Assembly: GCA_037367355.1 (NCBI GenBank) | Contig: CM074695.1 | Span: 1,488,001-1,552,000, forward strand | Reading direction: 5' to 3' | Origin: Neoscytalidium dimidiatum | Taxonomy: Eukaryota; Ascomycota; Dothideomycetes; Botryosphaeriales; Botryosphaeriaceae | DNA: 64,000 nucleotides | In this document: positions 10,752 to 22,869 of the stretch, in pieces | How positions within the stretch are numbered: the first letter of the stretch is position 1 | How the letters are laid out: each line of letters begins with the position of its first letter | The notes under the pieces: generated by a model | What the model was told of the DNA's origin: nothing | What the model saw: the letters and a program-made list of their open reading frames with translations, nothing else | Database searches by the model: none | Position numbers and translations under genes: made by a program

Positions 10752-13181
10752 CTATGCCAAAAAACCTCTTCGCTCATTTCTTGCTCTCTCTCCAGTGTAT
10801 GCGTCAAGTTTGACGGCATGCATAACAACTTCGACTCGCTGTTCCCCGTCATAGCGCATGGGTTGAACTCGTAATCTCCAGTGGCCCTTCGCCATAACCC
10901 ACTCGCTAGTAAAATCGTCGTGAAATGCGGTTTCCTCGTCTGTTCTCAACTGAGCTAAACGCGAAAGAAGGCTTGATTGCGGATGTGCAGGTTGACCTGT
11001 TTCCCGTCTTTCGACACGGATTTGCATTCCATCCAGTGCGATGGAGGCATCGGCACCGATAGCGATTTTGACTCTATCGCCGCTGACACCTGAATTCGCT
11101 GGGCTGGCCGGTTGAGCTGCTACACCTCCGCCTGTCTGCATCATCATGAGACCGAGAGGTTGTGTCGCTGGTAGGCCCATTTTACTGGCGATGACTTGGA
11201 ACAGGCTGGATATGCGGGCTTTTGTGTCACCGTAAAATGTGGCACGCATTGAGTGGACATCAATCCGCGCTGATTCGCCAGAGATCTCGAGTATAAGTTC
11301 ATAGGCAGATTCGTCGGCATAAGGTCGTGCGTATGTCACCCAGCCAGCTCGGGCATTGCCGCCTACGCTAGGCGGCGGCCCTGCAGCAGGGGTTGCTGCA
11401 GCGCTGGAATTGGAATCGGCACCAGAGTCTAAATCGGGAGCGAACGATACACCAGATTGGCGGATATCTTCCAGGCGCATCAAGATCTCTGATTTCTCCC
11501 GAGCGAGGTTGTAGGTGATCTTGCAAGGAAGGAGGCGTTGCTCAAGGCCCTTGAAATGGAAGTAACGTGCATCCCGGATAAGATCAGCTCGATGGGCTTC
11601 GTCGCGAACATGGACGGGATACCCTTGTAGCAAGCGTAAAAGATCCTCGAATATGGGACCAGACCGGCTCGGTACGGACGGCGGGAGGATCGATGGTGGT
11701 CGTAGCAAAGTTTGGCGGTCCAGGCCCGGGAAGACCTCTTGCGGCGTCGTAAAGAAGTGAGCAAAGCCCAACGAAAAGAAATTTGGCGAGTCTCCAGGGC
11801 CAGAAAAGAGATCCCGCGGTATCTGAAAATCACGACCGCCAATCTGAATGAAAATCTCGGACTTGAAAAGCTGCTGCGTCAGACGCGGTAAACTGTAGAA
11901 CTGCGCATCCGCGAATAAGCGGACAAAATGCTCCCCATCTCTAGGCCTCACGTAGTAGCCCTGAAGGTGGAGAGAGATGTCCCTGAAGGTAGCCGGGTCG
12001 CGGTCGATGTAAAGTGTTTTCACATCGCCTGCTCTGCCGCTCGGGTTGTTATAAAGCTGCTCCGCAAAGAAATGCGAGAAATACGAGGGCGCTCTGGCGG
12101 CCTTAGCAACTGTTCACTACAAGAGAAGGTTTCTGGTTTTTGACTTACCGTCTGAAGAAATCGACGCCCCTGAAAGCCTGAACAGCTCGTTTCCTATTTG
12201 TATAGGAAAAACCTTGCCAGCCGGTAGAATTGCTGAATATTTGTTACCAATCTCCGCAATCTTGCGCGGTCGTGTAGCTATAGGATGTGCCGCACTGGAA
12301 GCATTTGCGGGACCTGCAGAAGCAGATTGCCCCGCGGGCTGAGCGACAGAGGTCACGGGGGTACCTCTTGCAGCGTTGCCCGACGCATTCGGGGAAGCGG
12401 GCGGTGGATTGGCAAATGATGCGCCCTGAGTGACAGTCGGGCTTTCTTCTGCCACGGAAGAAGAGCGCGAGGTTGCGGTTCGCTTCGCAGCAGGCTCCTG
12501 GACGGATTCGTTTCCATAAGGCAATGCGTTGGAAGAGCCAATGGAGGCCGACTCGGAGCGCTCCTTTCTCTTCATAGCCGATTGGGCCGAGGCGGAAATA
12601 GAGCCGCGTGCCGGCGGCGGGAGAAAGGCGAAAGGGAAGGCAGAGGCAGAACTGCTTGCAAGCTGTGCATCCAGAAAAGGCAAGCCGGCTGAGGGCGTGA
12701 GCTGGGGGCTGTTGGCACTGAGGCTGGGGTCCGAGGCGGGAATGGCGTGCGGAAAGCTAAAGTCCTGGCCAGGAGGCTGGTATTGGCCCTGGGTCAACTC
12801 GCCCTGGGGCTCGTAGAATTCGGCGACGTCGGTGAAGTCGATGGCGTTCTCCCAGTCCCAGAACTCCGAAGTGGTGGCGGATCGTGGAGCCTGTTCTTGA
12901 GACGACGACGAGGTTGGAGCAGCTTGGCCGGCGCGTGCTGGCTGCGCAGACGCGGGAACGCGCTGCTGGGCGTGCGAGTTGCTGCGCGGGGTTGCAAAAC
13001 CTGACGAGCTGGCCGGGGTCGCTACCTGGCCTGACGACGGGACACTCGGCCGGCGTTCGGCTTGCCGTGAGGCATTGCTTCGTACTGTGGTCGGGGAGAC
13101 TTGGTCAGCACGGCGAGCAAGATGAGCGAAGTCTCGCGTGGAGATGGGGTCGTGGGTACCGCTTCGGGATTGGCCTGACAT
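10752..13181 (-). CDS. Double BTB/POZ domain protein
   Basis: Two exons on the minus strand, 13181-12149 and 12091-10752, join through a 57-nt intron that splits the Ala codon of SSDAPSYFSHFF. The product is 790 residues. The first 300 or so residues are Ser/Ala/Pro-rich and probably disordered. A T1/KCTD-type BTB fold starts near 323 with FPIQIGNELFRLSG and continues through TLYIDRDPATFRDI and FADAQFYSLPRL. A second BTB-like unit starts near 421 with IFIQIGGRDFQIPRDLF. This layout matches the fungal family that includes yeast YLR108C and YDR132C, whose role is not well defined. BTB folds mediate homo- or hetero-oligomerisation and often cullin-3 binding. The C-terminal about 250 residues are conserved-looking but unknown to me. 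The start is the first Met of the frame; shorter starts cannot be excluded. Confidence 0.85.
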
Positions 13182-14590
13182 GCCGCGCGCTCCTCCGCCC
13201 CCAATTTTCTTGATGTTGTTGCCGGCCGCAACCTTCTGTTTCCTTGCACTGCTAAGGTGCCGCGCGCCAGACGGTGGGCTGGCGCTTTGAGGGAGTGGTT
13301 AGGCGCTCAGGCCGAGCACAAGGCGATGTCTCTCAATCAAAGGCGCTGCTGCAGATGCTGACTGTCTCCTCTTTCGACACCTTCCAGCGTCGGCACCATG
13401 CGCCGGTTCAACTAGACTGATGTTCCTGAGTATTAGGGCGTATGTACAATAATGCAATGATTATCTGGAGATGATCCTCTCGTCTGCTGTCAGACTCCTA
13501 CAGCCGCGCATCCTTCTCTCCTCTGCCTGCCTATATATCTATCCCTCGACGCACCGCGCACCGGTACCTCACGGCGCAAAGTGGCGATTGCGTCTAAAGT
13601 CCGCCCCTTGCGCGCCTGTGCAAGCTGCTCCTCGCCAGGTATCCAGAGCCGCCTAGTATGAAGTAGGCCGTGCCGGAGGCTTCTCGAAAGAGAGTCACAG
13701 CTGACCATGCTCTCAATCTGTCAGCATCTCGGCCGGCGGAGGTTGCGGCAACGGGCGACGCGGTAGGGCCGCAGGGCTGCGCTAAAACCTCGCAGTCTGG
13801 CTGTGCAGCTGCGCGCATGCCCTGCTCCAGCGGATGCCGGCGCCATGTCGCGAACGAATGCAAGTAAGCCGCATCCCTATTATTAATTTCAAGCTCATTT
13901 ACTATGTCATGTCGCCCACTGGCTCTCGTCTGTCCTCAACGACCTGTTTTTGTCTCTTTCGCGCGTTCTGAACTTTGAAATCAGTAGGGCTGGCTATGAC
14001 GAAGCGCTGCTTGATGACTATACTCCTCTAGCCGCATGGACATCCCGCTCGGCGCGCTCGGCGTCGGCGGTCGCTATTCGCTGTTTTTTCGCATCCCGTT
14101 CGCGAGATGCCGTCGCCGTCCGAAAACACCGCCGCTTCGGCCTTCCTCGCTTCGGACGGCAACGGCTTCCAATCTCACTGGCTGAACTTTATCGCGACAC
14201 CACTTCCGATTCTTTAAGGAGTCTCGTGCCGCCTTCTCAGGGACATTCCGTACGGCCCGCCCGTGGCGCTGTGCAGCTGCGAACTTTGCCACCGCCCAGC
14301 TCTGCGACGACGTCTTTCGCATGCAGCCCGGACGCCTTCACGACCATGATCGACAGGACGGGCACGGACGGAATCCAATTATATCCCCTTCAACTCCTAC
14401 GGACGTACGCGGATTTACGAACATGCTCAATGCCATCGAACGGTATTACTGATATACTACTCCTGCTTAAACATCCCAGGCTTCTAGGTGCTAGAGCGCC
14501 CAATTCCTTGACTCGGTTTAGTTGGTGCGCCGCCTGGTTCTCGTTCTCGTTCTCGTCCTCGAAGTCGAGTCCTCCTTTATCCACGTTTCC
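13182..14590. other. Gene-free stretch between BTB and GST genes
   Basis: This is the promoter side of the BTB gene and the 3' side of the GST gene. A plus-strand frame at 13950-14759 runs antisense into the GST gene and shows no domain. A TATATAT motif lies at about 13533, roughly 350 nt upstream of the BTB start. Confidence 0.5.
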
Positions 14591-15507
14591 TCAGGCATTG
14601 AAAATATTTGGGTCGTACTCCTTGCCGGTGACCTCCTTGATTTTTTCGTTCGCTTTCTTGAATGCCTCTCTCTCATGCAGGCGATCCAGATACGCGGCGA
14701 GCTTTGGATACTTATCCTTGGTCATGCCTGCCCTCGAAGTTGCCGCCTCCAACGGATAGGTCATCAAGATGTCGGCAGCAGTGATCTCCTTGCCGCACAG
14801 GTAATCGCCGCCCGAAGTTGCTAGCTGCTCCTCCAAGAATCCAAGATGAGTCTTGAAATTAGGCTCCAGGAAAGCACCTTCGACTCGTCCAGCAATGGTC
14901 TTGGTAATCGGCTTGATGAAGAACGGCACGGGCGCCGTCTTGATCACTATGCACAGTCAACAGAGCGATTACAAAGAACAGGATAGGAGTCGTACTGTGC
15001 AGGAGCAGCGAGATGACCATCAGTGGCATGATGCTACCTTCGGCATAATGCATCAGGAAACGATAGCGGATCCAGGCTTCGGTCTCGCCTCCGATCTGGC
15101 CTTCCTTGCCCTCGATATAGCGCGATGGGATCAACCATTTCCCAAAGTACTCGGTGAGGTACTCCGTAATGGCGCCTGACTCGGCAAGCATGATTGGCTT
15201 ATCTGCACCAGGAGCTTGGATGCCCACAACCGGAGATTTGCCCAACGGATGCACTTCTTTGAGTTCCGGAGGGGCAAGCTTGTCTTTCGTGCGCTTGAAA
15301 ACCTTGAGCTCGTAGTCGATTTTCAGTTCTTCGATAAGCCAGAGAATGCGGTGAGACCGGGATTTGTCGAGCCTAATTGGTTGTTATTCTGAAGATCGTC
15401 CTTGCCCATATACCACACAGCCTAGGACATCATCGCAAGACATCGCAGATCCACTGCTGCACTGACCAGTAAAGGGTGACCTTTGCGTTTGGTTGTTCTG
15501 TCGCCAT
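14591..15507 (-). CDS. Glutathione S-transferase
   Basis: Three minus-strand exons, 15507-15467, 15372-14996 and 14946-14591, join in phase to 257 residues. The N-terminal thioredoxin-like half begins VTLYW and continues LDKSRSHRILWLIEEL, where the Ser typical of the glutathione-activating site follows the helix start. LAESGAITEYL is the gamma-glutamyl-binding segment. The helical C-terminal half contains FLEEQL, DYLCGKEITAADILMTYPL and PKLAAYLDRLHER, all standard GST features. It should conjugate glutathione to electrophiles in the cytosol, and related fungal enzymes also act as peroxidases. The Trp codon is split by intron 1 (94 nt). Intron 2 is only 49 nt. The start at MATEQPNAKVTLYW gives the usual short N-terminal lead. 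It shares a 440-nt divergent promoter with the complex I subunit gene. Confidence 0.9.
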
Positions 15508-15947
15508 CTTGATGTTTGGGAAAGCAGAAGAGCCGAGGATTTCAGAGGTGGAGAGCACGCGGTTAGATAAAGGCGATGGATTGGATCTCGATGGAAATTT
15601 AAGATAAAAAGCTACGGATGTTCGATAGCCGGCGCTAGCATCAGAGTACCTAGGCACCCAAGCCCTATAGCAAATGGGGATAGTCTTCTAGAGCATCACA
15701 TGTGACCATTTCCTGTTGAGTTCACGATATGCTGATTGGGGAATGACAACCGAGCGAAGATGGGGGTGACAGTGGAAGCGGATGGGCGGAGATGCTGAGA
15801 TAGATGGACTCCCGAGTGTCCCTAGATCGAAGCGCGGATCGGGAAAACACGTGATCAGGGAACACTCGGCGCCAATTGCCGGTTCGCCATTACAGCGGGA
15901 GACAACCGCATCACTCCAAGCTTGCTAGCTGCACAACGTCCCCCAAC
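15508..15947. promoter_or_regulatory. Divergent intergenic promoter region
   Basis: These 440 nt separate the starts of the GST gene (minus) and the complex I subunit gene (plus), so both promoters must lie here or in the leaders. I see no clear TATA box. A joint control of the two genes is possible but cannot be shown from sequence. Confidence 0.5.
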
Positions 15948-16523
15948 ATGGCAGGCGACCACCACAGTACGTGCTTATTCTGACGTCGCATACCTCCCTT
16001 GGACCTGTATGAAAGGATCGAGCTGACACAGCGCGTCTCTTTAGTTTTACACGAGGACCCGGCGTTGGTCAAGTACGCCAGTACGACTCCCTTCTGTGAC
16101 CCCGCCGCCTGACGGCGCGCATACATCCGCTGCCCTAGGAATTGACGCGTCCGCAGACCTTGCTCCCAACCGCTACAAGTACTTCCGCTGGACACCGAAG
16201 ACCGCGTGGGTCTCCTTCTGGGTTGCTATTGCTGTGCCGAGCGTTGTCGGAATTATTGCCTATAGAACCGATGTGAGTGAGAATTTTCCATGGCTGTTGG
16301 CTTAAGAGCCGCGAGTTTCTCATTAGGGAGGGACAATGTGCGCTTCGATGGAGAAGGCATGCGGAAATGGTGGCACATCTATGGAACTTGGTGCTAAAGT
16401 TCCGGCACATTCGGGAACCACACGGTCGCAGGAGTCCAGCATGGATCTTAGACTGACACCATGATGTAGGGCAAATACGAGTTTCGCGGCAAGCGTAGGG
16501 GAGATGCCATCAAAGAGTTCTAA
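15948..16523 (+). CDS. Complex I accessory subunit, B15/NDUFB4-like
   Basis: Four small exons, 15948-15966, 16045-16080, 16139-16272 and 16470-16523, join in phase to 80 residues, beginning MAGDHHILHEDPALVKYA and ending GKRRGDAIKEF. The exons are too short to show as an open frame. The central part holds NRYKYFRWTPKTAW followed by one membrane span, VSFWVAIAVPSVVGIIAY. This pattern (Tyr-Lys-Tyr-Phe-Arg-Trp, then a single helix, then a short basic tail) matches the small membrane-arm subunit of mitochondrial NADH:ubiquinone oxidoreductase annotated in fungi as a 6.6-kDa or B15-like subunit. It should sit in the inner membrane and help assemble the arm. Introns are 78, 58 and 197 nt. The assignment rests on remembered family pattern; a sequence search would settle it. 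Confidence 0.75.
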
Positions 16524-17447
16524 GCAAGATACCAACATCGGTACAAATGGACCATAAGCCACCCTATTGCAACAACATATTGAACGATCCGTGTGTGAAT
16601 AGTAAGAGTCTCAGGGCTATTCCAGCGGTCAAAACAAGATGTTCCGTTTCTGGAAGGCTAAACAGTCTATGCTATGAAGAGAAGGCAATAGTTCCGGAGA
16701 CGATGGAATATAATTGCTTTTGAACAAAGGATCACAAGAAAAGCCTAGCGATGGACATGCCCGCCAATGCCGCTTACACCTGAACTGTGATGACCGGAAG
16801 TTATTCGTGAGCTATCTTAAGAGACCCCCACGCGTAAGGCTGCTGTGACGTGCAGCTGCACAATATGTAAGACTGGGCATGAGGTCATGCGGTTGGGGTG
16901 AAATGTCATGTATTCATTGATGACGGAACGCGTCCGCTAGGGATGTGCCGGAACAGACCTCGACAATTTGCAGCAATAGGACCTCGGGAAACGAATGACA
17001 AAGAGCCGCGGGCGGGTTTAGTGAAAGTAATCTCCGACGAATCGGGCTTTTCAGACGGGCGCACATGCTGAGAGAACGGCTTATTCAGGTACGGCAGGTC
17101 TTTGTCCTAGGTGGAAGTCAAGGTATTCCGAAAGCAGCCAGATATTTCGTGCGGGGTAGTCCAATGACACGCGCAGGGCGGCGTTGTCGAGGAAAGTAAA
17201 ATATCCCAGCAGAAAAAGCGGCGGAAAATGCAGGCGTCGGCGGGCTCTAATTGGCAACTGGGTCCGCCCTGGATCCGCGCTAAGTAAGCCGAAGCCCCCA
17301 CTCGGAGAGGAAAGGCTGGCCATCTCCGCGCGGGCGGACGCTTTTCATCCTAACTGCCTGACAAATCTACAAGACCACCACTATGGCCCGGCCGACGCGA
17401 GCGTTTCCTCGTTCCATGGCGCATTTTGTTCTGCAAAACTGCGCGAC
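16524..17447. other. Gene-free stretch upstream of the OSGIN-like gene
   Basis: No supported gene is seen. The plus-strand frame that enters the OSGIN-like exon 1 from 17184 is compatible in phase, but it is basic, low in complexity and unlike the family, so I treat it as 5' leader. Confidence 0.55.
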
Positions 17448-19198
17448 ATGGCGAGCACAGCGCTCCGGGACGTTGACACTGTGATTGTGGGTAAGTGCCG
17501 GCCCGCACCCGCACCCGCTCATCAGGTTGACTACTGTTGAGCTTCTGAGGCTTCTAGTTCGCTCTTGCCGGCTGACGCAATGGACTAACTTTCTTACGAA
17601 TTGCAGGCAACGGCCCTTCGGCGTTGATCCTATCTTATATCCTCCACGGCCATATTCCCTACTACGCACGTCCACACCATGACCCGCTTCTTCACGCGAA
17701 ACTTGAGTCCCGTCGCAACCTCCTCGACCTGACGCCAGCTCTCTACGCACACTTCCAATCCTCGCTGCGCTACTCGACCCAGGCCCTCCCTATCAACACC
17801 CTACTCGATACCCTGATTCGTCCCAACGCCGATACCGAGATTGATCCAGAATCTTGTGTCGATTGGCGGTACGAGCCAGACAAAGCGGTTTCACACGTCG
17901 CCCTTGGCAATGCCGCCGATGCTGGAGGCCAATGGGCCGACAAGCCTGCAACGGCAAGTAGTGATATCGGCACGCTGAGTTATGCTGAGATGCTTTCGCT
18001 GCCCGGATATTCTTTTGCGAGCCATTGGGAAGCTGTGAACGGAGAGCCGTTGCCGCAATTTTTGCGCCCCACCCGGACGCAAGTCGCTGCGTACTACAAG
18101 GCATACCCACAAGCTGTTGGCATTGCAGAGTCAATACAGAACCACGCTCATGTTTCTCAAGTGTCGAGAACTGCAGATGGCTTCTATGTTGGCTCTCATG
18201 GGATCCGATGCAAGAACCTCGTCCTAGCTTCGGGTATCTTCTCCGTCAATATTCCCCCGCCGTCGCTCCTGACCCCATTGTGCAATGTACACAACATCAC
18301 GAAACCACTTTTGGTAATCGGCTCAGGCTTCTCCGCTGCGGATGTCATAATCTCAACACCCCCTCACCGTAAAATCATTCACATGTTCAACTGGACACCG
18401 GAGGAGCGGCCATCACCTCTGCGAGGTTGCCATCACCAAGCCTACCCAGAATACGCTGGCATATATCGACAGATGAAACTTGCTGCTCTCTCTTCGTCAA
18501 GATCCAAGCCACCTGCGTCCCCGTTAATGAGGAAGAAAAATAATCCATTCTTTGCCCATCGGGATTGGGCGACTGTTTACGAAGGATTACCAAACGCACG
18601 AATCATAAGTGTCTCCATGATTGACGATTTCGCCAAGATCACTGTTCGTCTGGAATCGGGGGAGACGATTGAGCGCGCCGTGGGCGAATTCGAGTACGTT
18701 GTCGGAAGGCGTGGGTCCCTCGACTATCTTGTTGACTCGCTACGTTCCGAGATCATCGGCCCTAGTGCAGGCCAAGGTGGTAAAGAAGAAGAAGAAGAAG
18801 AAGAAGAAGCGGAGAGCTTATGGCCAGGTGTTATTTCCGGGCGAACTTTACGTGATAGAGCAGAGGAAGACCTCGAAGTGGCACCCTCGGTCTTCATCAT
18901 TGGTAGCTTGACTGGCGACTCGCTCGTTCGACATGCCTTTGGTGCATGCGCTTATGCCGCCGGCAGGATCCTTGACGCAAAGCATGAGTTCGGCGAGGAT
19001 AATGGCTGCGTGGCAGCTGTTGCAAAGACGAAGGTGCCAACTCCGCCTAGAAGCCCAGTTCAGAAAGGCCTTGATGGCCATTCACGAAATGGAAGCAGCC
19101 CAAAGATCAGACCAAATGGCGTCAGCCATCAAGATTTGCATCTTGACCGAAGAAAGCTTCCGAGATCAATGGCATTGCCGGACGCAGAAAGACAGTAG
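17448..19198 (+). CDS. OSGIN-like FAD/NAD(P)-dependent flavoprotein
   Basis: Two exons, 17448-17490 and 17607-19198, join in phase to 544 residues. The 116-nt intron splits the Gly codon of the FAD-binding loop VDTVIVGNGPSALIL and has a clear ACTAAC branch site. A second dinucleotide-binding loop, LLVIGSGFSAADVI, lies near residue 248, as in flavin monooxygenase-like reductases. The end of the catalytic part reads FIIGSLTGDSLVRHAFGACAYAAGRI, a hallmark of the OSGIN1/OSGIN2 (oxidative-stress-induced growth inhibitor) family. Its substrate is unknown. A run of eight Glu near residue 408 (GAA repeats at about 18786-18810) and the last 70 or so residues are low-complexity additions. The ATG at 17448 gives the short N-terminus expected before the FAD loop. 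Confidence 0.85.
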
Positions 19199-20340
19199 AG
19201 GAAAGGGCATGTGTCAATATAAAAACTTGCATTCTCTTGTTTCCTGGCTGGGCGTTCACATCGGATAGATTTTTCGATCGGTTATTCTTGCATTGGCAGA
19301 CATCTGCCTTCCGTAGACAGAGAGACCTGGTAGAAGCGATTCGACAGACGAATATATATTCTCTATCTGTTCGAACTTACTATGGAGAGTAACGATAGCC
19401 TTGAATCTTGTGTTTAGCTAATGACAAAAGCGTTTAGATACGATGAACCTAAAACTTCTCTTTTTCCTTACCGCCGTCACTCATACGTGATTCCTTGCCG
19501 GCGCCATCTACGCCAATCTAAGGCGTGCTAGTCTCGGCATCGATCTGAACCAATCCCCGCCTTGGATGTTGCTAAGAACTCTCAAAGTACCATATCTTTG
19601 CGAAAGCGAGCGTTGGACGGAAAAGTGCATTCCTGAATTGATATCATAGAAAATGTCATAGCGCCTTCACGCAGCAGGTGACGTATGCAAGTGGTGAGCT
19701 CATCTTTTGATTCGGATTACAATCGGCAGCACCAATCGCGGAGGCCTTCGTCGATGTTATCTCATCGATCACTCTCTCCCATCTGCCATGCAAAGTGTTG
19801 GGATTATGCATGTGAGCGCGCAGCGTATGCACCAATCATTTCGCGGAGAAGCCCACGTAATCGAGTTGCGAAGACGAAGGTCAAATCGTACGTTGTGGAC
19901 TTTTTGAAAAAAGAAAAAAAAGGCTTGAATTAAGCCATCTCGGATAGGCTTCCTGATCGACACAGAGACTACGCGGAGCGAAGCCGTATCCGGTGATGAC
20001 GGCGCAGCTGAGCCGAGAGGCCTGACAAGGGACGGGACTGGATTCGCTTGCTGCACGGCATCAGATAGCGTCCCGACGGACTTCCGGCTGTGACGACACC
20101 ACGGTAGCAACACATTTCGACCGGATTCTCCAGGAAGAAAGTTCCACGATGCTGGCGGCCAACTGGAACATGCGTGTTGCGGCACGGATCCTCGGCAGGC
20201 ACAGGAGGCTTTTCTGCCGCGCCGGCCTGTGCTTCTTCTCGCGACGATGACGGCAGACTATGCTCCATCCAGCCAGACATTAATTACGAACAGGAACAAC
20301 GACACGCCTAACGAGACAAGAAGCAATACTTTAACGAATC
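19199..20340. other. Gene-free stretch
   Basis: The 3' flank of the OSGIN-like gene and the 5' flank of the sterol isomerase gene. Only short overlapping frames are present and none shows a domain. An A-rich stretch lies at 19905-19920. Confidence 0.6.
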
Positions 20341-21522
20341 ATGGCATCTGCGCTTAACGACCTTATTACGTCCAAGCTCCCAGCCATCTTTGGCTGCAAC
20401 GGCTTCCTACCGCTCGCTGCAGACTGCTATTCTGCATCCCCTTCTCCCGCAGCGCCGCCCTCCGATCCAGTCGCGTCCGCAGCCTCCATTATGGCAGAGT
20501 CTGCGGCGAACGCGGCAGCAGTAGCCTTCGAGCAGACCGTGGAGATCCCCGTCGAGCTCAACGCGACGAAGATCCCCCACCCGCCGCACCCCTACTACCC
20601 CCTCGAGGTCGAGATTGTGGGATACCTGGCCAATGACTTCACGTTGCCGGAGCTGCTGGCGTTCTTCGCGGCTGGTTGCGCAGGAATCCTCTTGGTGACG
20701 TATCTGGTTGCGAAGAAGATCCGACCCACGCTGGGCAGATCGGAAGTCTTGCAGATTATGTGGTTCGTCCTGTGTAAGTCGTCCGGTGTGTGACGCGCTT
20801 TTGAAGCCTAGCTAACGTCGCAAAACAGGTGGTTGTATTCACTTTTTCTTCGAAGGCAAGACTCCCCCCATGACGCGAACCGTGCGATCCGAGCAGCATC
20901 TGACAGTGGATCCGTGCAGGCTTCTACGTCTATAATTTCAGGAAACTGGGCGGCTCAAAGCACTTGTTTGGACAGTTGTGGAAGGAGTACGCGCTCTCGG
21001 ACTCGCGCTACCTGACGCAGGATCCTTTCGTGCTATGCATGGAGTCCATTACTGCCGTAAGAGGACGCCCAGTCCAACCCCGGGAAAGTGAAGCTGACTC
21101 AAGCTTGATTCACAGGTGTGCTGGGGCCCGCTTTCCTTCATCGTCGCACACATGATTACCACCGAGCATCCTCTCCGATATCCTCTGCAGGCGATCGTCT
21201 CGCTTGGCCAACTCTATGGTGACGTGCTGTACTATGCGACAGCCCTGTTCGACCACTTGGTGATGAATTTGAACTACTCACGGCCAGAGACGTACTATTT
21301 CTGGGGGTACTTTGTGCTCATGAATGCGTTCTGGATCGTTATTCCGCTCGGTGAGTGCCCTGAACCACTATAGGATCGGCATTAGACACGTGGGCTGACA
21401 CTTTACTAGTCTTAATCGCGAATAGCATTGCCGCGTCCGGCAGAGCTTTCAAGGCGCTGGCGAAGGTGGAGAGGTGTCTCAATGCCTCGCCCGCTAGCCC
21501 GAAGAGGAAGAAGAATTTGTAG
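20341..21522 (+). CDS. EBP-family sterol delta8-delta7 isomerase-like
   Basis: Five exons, 20341-20773, 20829-20855, 20920-21056, 21116-21350 and 21410-21522, join to 314 residues. The second exon is only 27 nt. The product is an ER membrane protein of the EXPERA/emopamil-binding family, which moves the sterol double bond from C8 to C7. All main active-site features are visible: His and Glu in GCIHFFFEG, the acidic residue in CMESITAVCWGP, and Asn in YFWGYFVLMNAFW. Several hydrophobic spans flank them, and the tail ends KRKKNL, an ER-type lysine-rich end. Intron 2 (20856-20919) starts with GC rather than GT. The first 50 residues from 20341 are Ala/Ser/Pro-rich and poorly typical; Met at 20491 is an equally likely start. 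Many moulds also have an Erg2-type isomerase, so this may be a second enzyme. Confidence 0.88.
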
Positions 21523-22869
21523 ATGTGCATTTCTGGGCGTTGGGAATATCGAGGAATACAGCATTTCGGGGAGGTAGATAGTAAATGCAATTAGCGGATG
21601 TGAGAATAGCCATTAGGAGTAATAAGAGTGCAGCATCCGCGTTATCTGTGGCACGATGACGCAACGCTACTCTGTGTCCAAGATGCAACGATGACAGTTC
21701 GACAGCAATTGGCCCGCCCCTGAGGATAACCTTCGTCGACAACGTGGACCAAGCAAACCAAGGTTCCTAGCGCCAAACTCAGATGGACGAATGGCGGATA
21801 CGGCAATAGATCTCAGGACTCATGGGAGTGTATGGTGTGCAGGCCTTCAAGATTCCCGGTTACTTGCAGCTATTGGCGGGGAGTGTCTCGGGAGCTTGAG
21901 AGCAAGCTGCGAGCCCGTGCATGGGGGTTTGTGCAGATCTGTCGATAGCTGCTGTTGATCTGCCGCCGAGAGCGAGTCGCCCAAAATAGAGCCACTGAAC
22001 ACTGGCCGCGAGCGCACCGGCGGGCTGCGGAATGCAGACAGACGCACGCGACTGCGCGACGCGTGGTCGCTGGCGCGTGGAGGGCTTGGCTCGGCGGAAG
22101 AAGCAAAGAAGGCTCTAGAGGCAGGCTGCGAGCGGTGAGGCGTTGGGCTGTTGGCTAGCTGGCTGGGCGCGGTCGAGGCAGGCGGATCGTCACAAGCATG
22201 GGCTGGCTCGAACTATCGGGCGCAAACAACAGACGGTCAGGTAAACAACTGGGGGGCCCAGCGTCAACAACACTCTCCAGCCACAAGCAAGCCAGCCCGG
22301 AATCGCGCCCGCACGCCCGCACGCCCGCACCTGCGCAGCGCCCGAGTTTCAGTGCCTCTCCAGTCGGGGTCGACGAGATCATCGATTCGCGCAGAGCTGA
22401 ATCGAACCTTGCAAGCGTGCCAGTCCCACAATTCCGCCCGCCTCCAGCGCCAGCACCTTGCAACTTGCAACTTGCTTGCAGGAAGCCCGCGCAACCAACA
22501 GCTCGCGCTCCCAAAGCTAGACGGACACGGCCGCCGTGAAGCAGTCACGCTCCCGCTTCCTGCCCGGACTTCCATGGAAATTCTGCCGTTCGCTGCCCGC
22601 CCGAGTCTCTAGACACCGATCCGACGCGGTATCCAGGCTCATGAAGCCTGCTGCAAGGTAGGTAGCCCACCGCCAGCTCCAGCCTCTCGCGCCTGTCAGC
22701 AGTTGCACACCCTCTTCTCGCGCCGCGACAGAAGCAACCCCGCCGCCCGCCCCCAAAAACCCCACCCCACGAAATCATCCCGTCAAATAAAACTCTATCT
22801 TGCTTTGGTCTGCCGAAAGAACAAAAAAAAGGTTAACACCCAGCGCCGCTGCGCGCTGCGCAGATATCA
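21523..22869. other. Gene-free stretch, GC-rich near the end
   Basis: No supported gene. From about 22,000 to 22,750 both strands stay open because of high GC content. A short repeat GCACGCCC occurs three times around 22310-22330. This is probably promoter and long leader of the large downstream gene. Confidence 0.55.

Noticed and set aside
13950..14759. 269-codon plus-strand frame
   Set aside because: It overlaps the well-supported GST exon antisense and shows no family features.
16139..16305. Single-exon reading of the complex I subunit region ending ENFPWLLA
   Set aside because: A GTGAGT donor precedes that tail, and splicing to 16470 gives the family-like end GKRRGDAIKEF.
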